Positions 26,964 through 35,229 of a stretch of 58,458 bases of DNA are shown here, one piece after another. Numbering within the stretch: the first letter of the stretch is position 1; every line of letters begins with the position of its first letter. The position numbers and the translations under genes are program-made. This DNA is from Lusitaniella coriacea LEGE 07157 (GTDB lineage Bacteria > Cyanobacteriota > Cyanobacteriia > Cyanobacteriales > Spirulinaceae): NCBI RefSeq assembly GCF_015207425.1, contig NZ_JADEWZ010000033.1, positions 1 through 58,458 on the forward strand, written 5' to 3'. The notes beneath the pieces are model-generated. The model had not been told where the DNA came from and made no database searches. It saw only the letters and a list, made by a program, of their open reading frames with translations.

Positions 26964-27956
26964 ATGACAAAACCCACAATTCTAGTTACCGGAGGCGCTG
27001 GATATATCGGTTCTCATGCCGTCCTCGCCTTGCAACGTGCCGGATATGGTGTCGTTGTTTTGGATAATCTGGTTTACGGACATCGAGAGATTGCTGAAAA
27101 GGTTTTAAACGTCAAATTGGTGGTTGGCGATACGGGCGATCGCGCGCTGCTGGATAATCTCTTTAATACCCATAATATTGCCGCCGTCATGCACTTTGCG
27201 GCATATGCTTATGTGGGCGAGTCGGTGCAAACTCCCGATAAATACTACCGCAATAACGTGGTTGGCACCCTAACCCTCCTCGAAGCGATGTTAGCCGCAG
27301 GGTTGAATAAGTTTGTCTTCTCCTCCACCTGTGCCACCTACGGTGTACCCAAAACCATTCCCATCCCCGAAGATCATACCCAAAATCCCATCAATCCTTA
27401 TGGAATGAGCAAGTTGATGGTCGAGCATATTCTCTCAGATTTTGATCGCGCCTACGATTTTCGCTCGGTGCGCTTCCGCTACTTTAACGCAGCAGGAGCA
27501 GACCCCACGGGGCAATTAGGGGAAGATCACAATCCCGAAACCCATTTAATTCCTCTCACCCTCTTCACCGCTTTGGGTAGGCGAGAGTCTATTTCTATTT
27601 TTGGCACCGATTACCCGACTCCCGATGGCACTTGCATCCGCGATTACATCCACGTTAGCGATTTAGCAACCGCCCACGTTTTGGGTTTAGAGTATTTGTT
27701 GCAAGGGGGCAAAACGGAAGTTTTTAACCTGGGAAATGGCAGTGGATTTTCTGTTAAAGAAGTAATTGAAACCGCCAGGGAAGTTACGGGAGAGGAGATA
27801 AAAGCTGTCGAACAAGAACGTCGTCCCGGCGACCCGCCGATGTTGGTTGGGAGTGCGAAAAAAGCACGGAAAATTCTTAACTGGAATCCGGAATATCCCA
27901 ATGTTCGCGAGATTCTTGCCCATGCTTGGCAATGGCATCAAAAACGACATCAATAA
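26964..27956 (+). CDS. galE: UDP-glucose 4-epimerase GalE
   Basis: Interconverts UDP-glucose and UDP-galactose with bound NAD. 330 residues from ATG 26964. An in-frame start at 26898 would add 22 residues before the Rossmann motif and is unlikely. Visible motifs: NAD-binding VTGGAGYIGSH, FSSTCATYGVP with the catalytic Ser/Thr, YGMSKLM with the catalytic Tyr-x-x-x-Lys, RYFNAAGADPTG, and the C-terminal RRPGDPPMLVGSAKKA. It supplies galactose donors for glycolipids and polysaccharides; the flanking glycosyltransferase fits this. A terminator hairpin follows. Confidence 0.93.
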   Translation: MTKPTILVTGGAGYIGSHAVLALQRAGYGVVVLDNLVYGHREIAEKVLNVKLVVGDTGDRALLDNLFNTHNIAAVMHFAAYAYVGESVQTPDKYYRNNVVGTLTLLEAMLAAGLNKFVFSSTCATYGVPKTIPIPEDHTQNPINPYGMSKLMVEHILSDFDRAYDFRSVRFRYFNAAGADPTGQLGEDHNPETHLIPLTLFTALGRRESISIFGTDYPTPDGTCIRDYIHVSDLATAHVLGLEYLLQGGKTEVFNLGNGSGFSVKEVIETAREVTGEEIKAVEQERRPGDPPMLVGSAKKARKILNWNPEYPNVREILAHAWQWHQKRHQ

Positions 27957-27995
27957 AGGAATCACGCTGAAATTTTAGAAAAAAAGCGATGTAGG

Positions 27996-28020
27996 GGCGC
28001 AATGTTTGCGCCTTATTTTA
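27996..28020 (+). terminator. rho-independent terminator after galE
   Basis: GGCGCAA (27996-28002), loop TGT, TTGCGCC (28006-28012), followed by TTATTTTA. It lies 39 bases past the galE stop. Confidence 0.65.
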
Positions 28021-28115
28021 TGTTCGCCAGATTTTGAAAATTTATAACAATTGCGTGAAATTACTACTTACTGAAGTTACACTGTTGACAATGACATAGA
28101 TGGAGGTGCGCGATC

Positions 28116-28847
28116 GTGCAAGTTCCTAAAATCATCTCCCTTAGATTGCATAATTTCTGTAGCGATTTGATTAATGCCGACTCAATTGTGGTCGATTTGG
28201 GTGCAAATCGAGGCGCTTTTTCCCAAGAAATCAGTCAGAGATTTGGCTGTAAGTGTTATGCCGTTGAAGCATCCCCTGAATTATTTTCTATAATTCCAAC
28301 AAACAACCTCATTCAAAAATTCAACTACGTCATTCACAGCCGAAATGCACCCGTTCAATTTCACACATCTACCAATGAAGAGTCAGGCAGCATTCAAGAA
28401 TTACCCCAAGATTTAGCGGAGGATGTTGTTCGGGTTGAAGGAATCACTTTGGATCGATTTTTAACAGATAATAACATCGAACAAGTCGATTTGTTGAAAA
28501 TAGATATTGAAGGTGCAGAAATCGAACTTTTTAAGTCTGCTAATGATGAGTCTTTGAAAAAAATCAAGCAGATTGCCGTGGAATTCCACGATTTCCTTGA
28601 ATATTTTAGTTTAAAACAGGATATTGATGCGATCGAGAAAAGGATGAAATCTTTGGGATTCTACTACATTGTTTTTTCATTTTTTTCTCATGCAGATGTG
28701 CTTTTTATCAATAAAGAAACATCGGGTATTTCCTATGGGGGATACCTTTATCTCAATTATTTCGATAAATACCTTAGAGGAATTTACAGGGGTATAAAAT
28801 GGCGCTGGCGAGTGCTAACACAACAGAATAGCCCTGAGCTTTCTTGA
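28116..28847 (+). CDS. FkbM-family methyltransferase
   Basis: 243 residues, SAM-dependent. The FkbM signature is clear: motif I VVDLGANRGAFSQEISQRFG (about 26-45), YAVEASPELF, then EGITLDRFLTDNNIEQVDLLKIDIEGAEIELF split over the central strand pair (about 107-138). The family O-methylates sugars or other small acceptors. Here it sits with galE and a glycosyltransferase, so methylation of a glycan is the likely job. It starts with GTG at 28116, 9 bases after GGAGG (28102-28106). The C-terminal part is less conserved and basic. Confidence 0.85.
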   Translation: MQVPKIISLRLHNFCSDLINADSIVVDLGANRGAFSQEISQRFGCKCYAVEASPELFSIIPTNNLIQKFNYVIHSRNAPVQFHTSTNEESGSIQELPQDLAEDVVRVEGITLDRFLTDNNIEQVDLLKIDIEGAEIELFKSANDESLKKIKQIAVEFHDFLEYFSLKQDIDAIEKRMKSLGFYYIVFSFFSHADVLFINKETSGISYGGYLYLNYFDKYLRGIYRGIKWRWRVLTQQNSPELS

Positions 28848-28967
28848 TATAACGTTAATATTAGGTTAGCTTCTTGTTCGCAACCTTTGTGGTGGGATTC
28901 GGGGATAATTTTTTCGCTAATTGCAAAGACATTGCTAAAGGTAACAGAGATTGCGCGATCGCGGAAG

Positions 28968-30812
28968 TTAAATTAATAAAAGCAACCGCAATGGATGCAA
29001 TTGTACGCGCCAGGGAAACGGACGATCTTTAAGCCAACCCCATTTTTCTTTAAAAACTTCGGCTTGAAGATGATAGTCGTTGGGGGTTTCGGGGGGAGAT
29101 TTGAGTTTGAGATAAAGAGTCATGCGGTGTGGAGTTTCGCTGGTTGCAACCAACCAACAGGGAAATGTATTGGCTGCATCAGGTTCGGGAAAAAAGAGCA
29201 GTTGGTGCGCGCGAATGCCAATGTGGGAGAGGTTTTGGGGAATGGGTTCGAGAACGTTTAGAGTACAATCCCAATCTGAGGCTGTGACGCAATGAGGTGT
29301 AGTTGCAACAGCACGGGAGAAATTTTTACATCCCGTAAGCTGGGTAACGCGAAGATGAGAAGGATGCTCGAAAATGCTTTGTTTCGACCCTTGAGCGGCG
29401 ATTTTCCCCCGTTCTACGATAATTAAGTTGGGACAGACGCGGTAAACTTCTTCGAGGTTGTGGGTAACGAAGAGGGTAACGCCGGGGTAGGCGGTAAGAT
29501 TGGTTCTCAGGATTTTTTCGACGCGATCGCGCAAATGGGTATCAAGGGCGGAAAATGGCTCGTCGAGGAGCAATACCGCCGGATCGCTCGCGATCGCGCG
29601 GGCTAATGCCACCCGTTGCTGCTGTCCCCCGGAGAGTTCCCCCGGATAGCGATGTCCCATTCCCTGCAAGTTCATTGCGCTCAATTGCGCCGCAACGCGA
29701 CGTTTCACCCCAAAGGAAGAAAGTCCTTTCGGCAAACCAAAGGCAATATTTTGAGCCACGGTGAGGTGAGGAAATAGGGCATAATTTTGGAAAAGAAACC
29801 CAATCGCGCGATCGCGCGCTGGTAAATTAATTCCGCAGCTTGAATCAAATAATACCCGTCCGTTGAGAACAATTCGTCCGCGATCGGGAGTCTCTAGCCC
29901 CGCAATACAGCGTAAAACCAAGCTTTTTTCCGCTCCCGAAGACCCCAGCACCCCTAGCGGCAATCGATTGGTTTTAAACGCCACATTCAGCAAAAAGCGA
30001 GGAAATTGTTTTTGAATCTCTACACTTAATTCAATCTCAGAATCGCGCGATCGAATTTCCTGAAGCGTCTCAGCCGTTCCTATACCCCGTTCTCGCCGAA
30101 ATAGGGTGGATTTCACCTTCAAATCCAAAAATTGACTCGAAACGCGCCGTTGCTTGTTCTGCCCCTCCTCCGACCAATAATTAACCGCCGTCATCACCCC
30201 CAAAGAAAGGGCAAAAATCGTCAGAACCCAGGCAAATGCTACCTCCATCGCCCCACTTTCAGAAGCAACAAAAATAGCAATGGGAATGGTTTGAGTTTTT
30301 CCCGGAATATTCCCTGCTAGCATCAATGTTGCCCCAAATTCCCCTAAAGCGCGGGCAAAGGAAAGCAGGGTTCCAGCGATGAGTCCGGGTTTCGCCAAGG
30401 GCAATACAACGCGCCAAAACACCGTCCATTCCGACGCACCCAACGTTCTCGCACTCGCCAACAAATTTGCATCAATTTGTTTGAATGCACCCAACGCCGT
30501 TTTGTACATTAAAGGGAATGCAACGACGGTTGCCGCGATCGCGGTCGCAGTCCAGGTGAAAATAATCGTAACGTCGAATACCTGTAACAACTGACCGATA
30601 AAACCATTTTTCCCCAACAGCAGCAACAGCAAAAAACCCACCACCGTTGGTGGAAGAACTAAGGGAGAAGAAAGCAAACCATCAATTAATCCTTTCCCCT
30701 TCCCGCGATACCCCAACATCCAGTAAGCCGCAGCAATCCCCAACAAAAATGTTGCTAGAGTTGCCGTCAGCGCCGTTTGCAGCGATATCCAAAGGGGTGA
30801 AAAAATTGGCAT
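28968..30812 (-). CDS. modBC: fused molybdate ABC transporter permease/ATPase ModBC
   Basis: 614 residues joining two subunits. Residues 1-215 are the ModB permease: five or so membrane helices and the EAA loop ASARTLGASEWTVFWRVVLP. Residues about 255-475 are the ModC ATPase: LSGGQQQRVALARAIASDP signature, LLLDEPFSALD Walker B and FVTHNLEEV switch. The rest is a TOBE-like tail. The fusion is usual in cyanobacteria. It imports molybdate with ModA for nitrate reductase and other molybdoenzymes. Odd point: Walker A reads GSSGAEKS (residues 290-297), so the conserved Gly before the catalytic Lys296 is Glu295 (codon GAA at 29928-29930). The gene is 14 bases past an HU-like gene and 1.3 kb from modA. 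Confidence 0.92.
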   Translation of the reverse strand: MPIFSPLWISLQTALTATLATFLLGIAAAYWMLGYRGKGKGLIDGLLSSPLVLPPTVVGFLLLLLLGKNGFIGQLLQVFDVTIIFTWTATAIAATVVAFPLMYKTALGAFKQIDANLLASARTLGASEWTVFWRVVLPLAKPGLIAGTLLSFARALGEFGATLMLAGNIPGKTQTIPIAIFVASESGAMEVAFAWVLTIFALSLGVMTAVNYWSEEGQNKQRRVSSQFLDLKVKSTLFRRERGIGTAETLQEIRSRDSEIELSVEIQKQFPRFLLNVAFKTNRLPLGVLGSSGAEKSLVLRCIAGLETPDRGRIVLNGRVLFDSSCGINLPARDRAIGFLFQNYALFPHLTVAQNIAFGLPKGLSSFGVKRRVAAQLSAMNLQGMGHRYPGELSGGQQQRVALARAIASDPAVLLLDEPFSALDTHLRDRVEKILRTNLTAYPGVTLFVTHNLEEVYRVCPNLIIVERGKIAAQGSKQSIFEHPSHLRVTQLTGCKNFSRAVATTPHCVTASDWDCTLNVLEPIPQNLSHIGIRAHQLLFFPEPDAANTFPCWLVATSETPHRMTLYLKLKSPPETPNDYHLQAEVFKEKWGWLKDRPFPWRVQLHPLRLLLLI

Positions 30813-30825
30813 TCTGTTGGATTTT

Positions 30826-31083
30826 TCATCCTTTATGACTTGATGACCATCCCAATAACTTTCTCAATTTTTGGCTGGGGTTAAATTTAAACGAACAAGA
30901 GTCTCTTTTAGGTTGCAAATAAAACCCTCCAAATCCAGTTAAGGTAACACCTCTTCCTTGATGAAACACATTATAAAAGGTGTCAATTGTCCCTTCTAAC
31001 CATTGAGAAGCTTCTTTTTCATTAGTCTCCATTCGGTTCGCCAGCATTTTGATAAATTCTTTTTTCGATATTGGTGCGCTCAT
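30826..31083 (-). CDS. HU/IHF-like DNA-binding protein
   Basis: 85 residues from ATG 31083; the longer frame from 31155 is less likely. The order matches HU: ISKKEFIKMLANRMETNEKE (helix 1), ASQWLEGTIDTFYNVFHQGR (helix 2), GVTLTGFGGFYLQPKRDSCS (strand with GFG turn), then FKFNPSQKLRKLLG, where HU has its FKxGKxLK end. The DNA-bending arm between the strands is shortened, so binding may differ from ordinary HU. It lies between modA and modBC on the same strand, which is not a normal place for an HU gene and suggests insertion. It may share a transcript with modBC. Confidence 0.7.
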   Translation of the reverse strand: MSAPISKKEFIKMLANRMETNEKEASQWLEGTIDTFYNVFHQGRGVTLTGFGGFYLQPKRDSCSFKFNPSQKLRKLLGWSSSHKG

Positions 31084-31129
31084 ATTTTTGTGAATCAGCA
31101 ATCGTACACTGTTATTATGATATTGCAGT

Positions 31130-31798
31130 TTAAGTAATCGAAAGTTCGCTTTCACTTATCCAATTTTGAGTAACCACTGACATTATATATTCTTCTAGCG
31201 ATATCTTTCTCGTGTTGGCTTGCCGAAGTAATTCTTGTTTGACAACTTGGGATAATGCACACTCTCTCAAACAAATTAGATTCTTTGGTTTATCTGAAAT
31301 CCAATCTTGAATATGGTGTTTTGGAATTACATTATAAATATGAAATTCATGCTCGAAAAAGTAAATTAGGTTTGGAAAATCATCAAGATCGCTGCGATAG
31401 TATCCTACAAATCCTTGTGTTTCGCTAATGGATGCAAGCCAAGGTAACAGAAGCCACCAAATATTGTCAAATTCATCGTCTCTTAACAACTTTCGGAAAC
31501 TCAATTCGTTATTATTGTTGAATGCACTACCAAATTTTCCGGGTAAATACTGCTCTCCTTCACGAGGATAGTTTGTCAGAATTGTTCTCCATTCGCTCTG
31601 AATTACTGTAAATTCATTACCCTCAATCTCTACAATTTTTTTATAATCAGATCCTTCCTGGAAAAGAGAATAATCGATCTTTGGCTTCTCAAATTCATAT
31701 TCTTCAGATCGTGTCATATATGTGAGAATATTAATCACTTCTCGATCGATATTTTGTATTAAATAGCACTCCAAAGCAAATTCATAGTAAATACTCAT
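31130..31798 (-). CDS. unknown protein, AT-rich gene inside the mod locus
   Basis: 222 residues from ATG 31798 (a TTG at 31807 is an alternative). Not recognised. Acidic and aromatic-rich, no signal peptide or membrane helix. Visible features are LSFRKLLRDDEFDNIWWLLL and a C-terminal helical segment ELLRQANTRKISLEEYIMSV. That segment recalls the short ribbon-helix or SLEEYI tails of small cyanobacterial toxin-antitoxin proteins, but this is too weak to name. The base composition is clearly more AT-rich than its neighbours. It is followed 46 bases later by the HU-like gene. Probable accessory cargo inserted between modA and modBC. Confidence 0.55.
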   Translation of the reverse strand: MSIYYEFALECYLIQNIDREVINILTYMTRSEEYEFEKPKIDYSLFQEGSDYKKIVEIEGNEFTVIQSEWRTILTNYPREGEQYLPGKFGSAFNNNNELSFRKLLRDDEFDNIWWLLLPWLASISETQGFVGYYRSDLDDFPNLIYFFEHEFHIYNVIPKHHIQDWISDKPKNLICLRECALSQVVKQELLRQANTRKISLEEYIMSVVTQNWISESELSIT

Positions 31799-31869
31799 AA
31801 AGCTCAATTTCTAATATTCCAGGCAATTGATTTATTTATAGCGTTTCTCTGGCACACGAGGTACATTCA

Positions 31870-31986
31870 TCACTCTTTTTGATAAGAAAACACATCGACG
31901 GCAATTGCATGACGTTCCTGTGAGGTGATTTCAAATTCTAGGTATTCTTCGCGGGTATAAATGCGTTGTTCGAGTGCCGATATCAT
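31870..31986 (-). pseudogene. truncated Uma2-family protein remnant
   Basis: A 38-codon frame. Its product starts MISALEQRIYTREEYLEFEI and continues TSQERHAIAVDVF. This is the N-terminal signature of Uma2 (PD-(D/E)XK-like) proteins (YTxEEYLxxE followed by ERHE). The rest of the ~190-residue domain, including the catalytic residues, is missing, so it is a decayed fragment. The surrounding 324-base gap (31808-32131) otherwise holds an AATGGCACT/AGTGCCATT inverted pair. An intact Uma2 gene lies at 35230-35826. Confidence 0.7.
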
Positions 31987-32131
31987 AGTGTTATTTCAAC
32001 TCAATTTATCTTAGTTAAATGGCACTGGAATAAGAGTAAAACAATCGCTAAAAGACTTGATGTTACGTGGGATAGGCATCGCCTACAAGCTTTAAATCAG
32101 TGCCATTCTATCTTAGCTTACCGATCGCGGG

Positions 32132-32947
32132 CTATTGTCCTATCGCTTGAAAGCTATACCGCTCAAAGATTTCCTGTACCTGGGGACTTGAAAGAAATGC
32201 GATAAATTCTTTTGCCACTTCGGGGTGATTACTGCTCTGAAGAACGGCAATTGGATAAATAATAGGGGAATGAAATTTTTCTGCGGCAATAGCGACAATT
32301 TCAACTTGATTTGAAGTTCGAGCATCAGTCTGATAAACAATTCCCCCATCTGTGTTTTCTGTCGCCACATAATTTAAAACCTGACGCACATCTTTGCCGT
32401 AAATAGTTTTAGAACGAATTGTATCGAAAATTCCTAAAGATAGTAATATTTCGCGTGCGTATTGTCCCGCCGGAACGCTTTCTGGTTCTCCGATGGCAAT
32501 AGTCTTAATTCTAGAACTTATTAAATCCTGAAAAGATTGAATATCATTTCGATCGCGCGGCACAATCAAAACTATTCTATTTCCCAATAAGTCTTGGCGC
32601 GTCCCTTCTTTCAACAATCCTTTTGTTTCAAGACTATCCATTTGTTGCGTTGCCGCAGAGATAAAAATATCGACAGGTGCGCCTTGTTCGATTTGCCGTT
32701 GCAAGGAACCCGAAGAGGCAAAATTGTAGGCAATCTTTATGTTGGGATGCTCTGTTTGATAGAGCGGTTGAAGCGTTTCGAGTGCATTTTTGAGACTTGC
32801 AGCGCTAGAAATAGTTAAGTTTACGGTTGGGTTTGAAGATTGAGCGCATCCCCACGAAACGAAGCAGAAACTTAAAAAACCGATTGCAAACATCGCAATT
32901 CGCCCGTTGCTCATTATTTTCACGCGAGAGAACTCGAAATTTTTCAT
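32132..32947 (-). CDS. modA: molybdate-binding lipoprotein ModA
   Basis: 271 residues. The N-terminus carries a lipoprotein-type signal ending near FVSWGC, so the protein is anchored outside the plasma membrane. The type II binding-protein fold is evident: LTISSAASLKNALETLQPLY, KIAYNFASSGSLQRQIEQGA, PVDIFISAATQQMDSLETKG, RIVLIVPRDRN and GGIVYQTDAR. It captures molybdate (or tungstate) and delivers it to ModBC. GGAGGT lies 10 bases before the ATG at 32947, which decides the start over a TTG at 32965. Its transporter gene is displaced 1.3 kb downstream by inserted DNA. Confidence 0.9.
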   Translation of the reverse strand: MKNFEFSRVKIMSNGRIAMFAIGFLSFCFVSWGCAQSSNPTVNLTISSAASLKNALETLQPLYQTEHPNIKIAYNFASSGSLQRQIEQGAPVDIFISAATQQMDSLETKGLLKEGTRQDLLGNRIVLIVPRDRNDIQSFQDLISSRIKTIAIGEPESVPAGQYAREILLSLGIFDTIRSKTIYGKDVRQVLNYVATENTDGGIVYQTDARTSNQVEIVAIAAEKFHSPIIYPIAVLQSSNHPEVAKEFIAFLSSPQVQEIFERYSFQAIGQ

Positions 32948-33021
32948 GACATTGCATACCTCCAACCTGCTCAGAGCTATAAGCTAATAGTTCACCCCTT
33001 GCAAGTCATCCTCAAACTTCC

Positions 33022-34347
33022 ATGAACCGTCTTACCGATATTGCTTCAGAGTTTGAAGTCTTACCCCCAGAAGCAATTGCCCTTACCTCAGCACAGATCG
33101 ATCGCGCGATGCAACTCGCTCAACCCATCGAACGAGATACACAGCAATGGCAAGTCTATCTCAACAGCCTGAGCGCATTCGCCTTTGAGCAGTGGGTTCG
33201 AGAATGGGCAAGCGATCTTAAATTTGACCTCCAAAGTTGTTCTCTTTTTCAGTCTCCTTACTCAGCGATTTTGGGTGCAGTCAGTTCTGTTGCAGTGGGA
33301 GATTTTCAACTGTGTCTCTTGCCAATGGGGTGTTTGAGAAATCGACAAGTTTCTCTACCGAGAGCAGTGATAGAATTGCCTCAATTTATCGCGCATTTTT
33401 ATGTGGCGGTGGAGGTGATGGAAGAGTTAAATATGGCGCTAATTCGCGGTTTTATTCCCTACGATCGCTTGCAATCTTATCTCGAAGCAACTCCTTTAGG
33501 GGCAGAAGCCGATTGGACGTATTCACTTCCCCTGAATTGGTTGGAACCCAATCCCAACGATTTGCTCCTCCATTTACGATGTTTGCAATCCTACGCACTA
33601 CCCACCCCTTCATCCCTTCCCACGCTTTCTCTCTCAACGATTCAAGCTCAACTTTCTCCGCTTCTGCTGCAACTGCAATCGCCGGATTTGGAGTTGTGGG
33701 AGGTTCTAAGCTGGGAGGAGGTACGACCTCTCTTTTCTTGTCCGGACGCGATCGCGTGGCTTCTCGCGCCCTCCCAACTACCCACAGCACATCCCACCCT
33801 GACTCAGTTAGCCGTTAACGTTGGGTTGTGGTTGCGGGATGAAATGGACGAATTAACAGAGCAATTGGCTTGGGTTTTGTTACCCGCTTTCGATCTCGAA
33901 GCGCCAGGATTGCGTTCTCCTATCCAGGAATTACACGGTTTGCTGCAACAATTAACAACAGAGGGGCGTTCGATTCCCCGCGTGGCGCGCAGTGCCTATT
34001 TAGACTTTACCCTAGGGGAGCAATCCCTACGACTGTATGTCGTCACTTGGTCGTTTATTACTCAAAATGAGATGCCCGTTTGGACGCTGTTATTAATTTT
34101 GGGCGCGCCGCCGAACGCCAAGCAACCCATCGGTATTAAACTCCTTGTGGAAGATCGGGAGCGAGTTTTAGTGGAACAAACCCTCGAAGACAATGCACGG
34201 GAGCGGTATTTGTACGCTCAAGTGGGGGGAACATTAGAAGAAGCATTTATGGTAACCGCGATCGCGGATCGAGAAGAATCCATCACCTTTCCCCCCTTCG
34301 TGTTTCAGCCAGAAACGAATCCTCGCCTCCCAAAAACCGAAGCATGA
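33022..34347 (+). CDS. DUF1822 family protein
   Basis: 441 residues of the cyanobacterial DUF1822 family, whose function is unknown. Typical elements are an N-terminal ALTSAQIDRAMQLAQPIER, the AFAFEQWVREW motif, CLLPMGCLRNRQVSLPRAVI with a core strand pattern, and a late segment (LGAPPNAKQPIGIKLLVEDR) ending in a conserved sandwich-like domain. In other cyanobacteria DUF1822 genes often sit near sigma-like or CHASE2/CHAT signalling genes. Here the next gene starts by ATGA overlap (34344), which implies translational coupling. Divergent from modA with a short 74-base gap. Confidence 0.85.
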   Translation: MNRLTDIASEFEVLPPEAIALTSAQIDRAMQLAQPIERDTQQWQVYLNSLSAFAFEQWVREWASDLKFDLQSCSLFQSPYSAILGAVSSVAVGDFQLCLLPMGCLRNRQVSLPRAVIELPQFIAHFYVAVEVMEELNMALIRGFIPYDRLQSYLEATPLGAEADWTYSLPLNWLEPNPNDLLLHLRCLQSYALPTPSSLPTLSLSTIQAQLSPLLLQLQSPDLELWEVLSWEEVRPLFSCPDAIAWLLAPSQLPTAHPTLTQLAVNVGLWLRDEMDELTEQLAWVLLPAFDLEAPGLRSPIQELHGLLQQLTTEGRSIPRVARSAYLDFTLGEQSLRLYVVTWSFITQNEMPVWTLLLILGAPPNAKQPIGIKLLVEDRERVLVEQTLEDNARERYLYAQVGGTLEEAFMVTAIADREESITFPPFVFQPETNPRLPKTEA

Positions 34348-35195
34348 ATGCAACCCCAACACCCCCCAACTATCGAACCCAAGCCGCCGATACCGCCATT
34401 GAAGTCGATATTTTTGAGTTTGCACTTTTGAGAAAAAAGTCTAACCGCGATCGCGCGCTTCTGACAGCCACCCTCACTCGTGGAGCGCGTCAATTGTGCC
34501 TGTGCGGACTGAAACACACCCACCGCAACCTCAGCCAAAACGCCTTCGCTCAATTAGTGGCGAGAGCCTTCCTTGGCGATGATAACCCCCCTACCTTCTT
34601 GCCGGGAGGAGACACAATGACCTGGATTCAAGATTCTTTGGAACTCACCGCTCAACTTCATGAGTTATTTGAAACTCACCAAATCCCTTACTACATAACT
34701 GGTGGAGTTGCTTCCACCACCTACGGAGAACCGAGAACAACCCGCGACCTTGATGTCGTCATCTCTCTCCAGACTGTGCCGCTCAATTTATTAGTCAGCG
34801 AACTTGAAAAAATAGGGTTTTACGTTCTAAGAGTCGAAGACGTGCGCGCCAGACGCATGAGAACCTTGGGGATTACCCACACTACCACCATTGCGCGAGC
34901 CGACTTAATAATGGCTGATGACACTGAATTTGACCGAGTTAAGTTCTCTCGCCATCAAGCCATTGATATTCCAAACCGCGATATTCTTTACTTTGCGTCT
35001 CCAGAAGATGTCATTCTCAACAAATTGCGTTGGGGACAAGCCAGCCAATCAGAAAAACAATGGCGCGATGTTCTAGGCATTCTCAAAGTACAAACAACCC
35101 AACTAGACCTTGATTATCTCAACCATTGGGCGAATCGATTGAAGCTAACTCCCATTCTCCTACAAGCATTTAACGAAGCGGGTTTAACCCTATAA
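34344..35195 (+). CDS. nucleotidyltransferase-fold protein with extra N-terminal helical module
   Basis: 283 residues in one open frame with two parts. Residues 92-283 begin MTWIQDSLELTAQLHELFE and contain the nucleotidyltransferase signature GGVASTTYGEPRTTRDLDVV, with the metal-binding DLD, and SPEDVILNKLRWG as in AbiEii/MenT-like minimal NTases. Residues 1-91 are a separate helical module (DIFEFALLRKKSNRD..., LTRGARQLCLCGLK). The ATG at 34344 overlaps the DUF1822 stop (ATGA), and an excellent internal start exists at 34617, 6 bases after GGGAGGA (34604-34610). So the NTase may be made alone, fused, or both. It may be a toxin-type NTase, but no antitoxin partner was identified. Confidence 0.72.
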   Translation: MNATPTPPNYRTQAADTAIEVDIFEFALLRKKSNRDRALLTATLTRGARQLCLCGLKHTHRNLSQNAFAQLVARAFLGDDNPPTFLPGGDTMTWIQDSLELTAQLHELFETHQIPYYITGGVASTTYGEPRTTRDLDVVISLQTVPLNLLVSELEKIGFYVLRVEDVRARRMRTLGITHTTTIARADLIMADDTEFDRVKFSRHQAIDIPNRDILYFASPEDVILNKLRWGQASQSEKQWRDVLGILKVQTTQLDLDYLNHWANRLKLTPILLQAFNEAGLTL

Positions 35196-35229
35196 ACACA
35201 CTCGCATTTTGCCCTTTTATTGGGTATTT

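Noticed and set aside
31966-32205. 79-codon plus-strand frame between the Uma2 remnant and modA
   Set aside because: It overlaps both neighbours' coding ends, and its product matches nothing.
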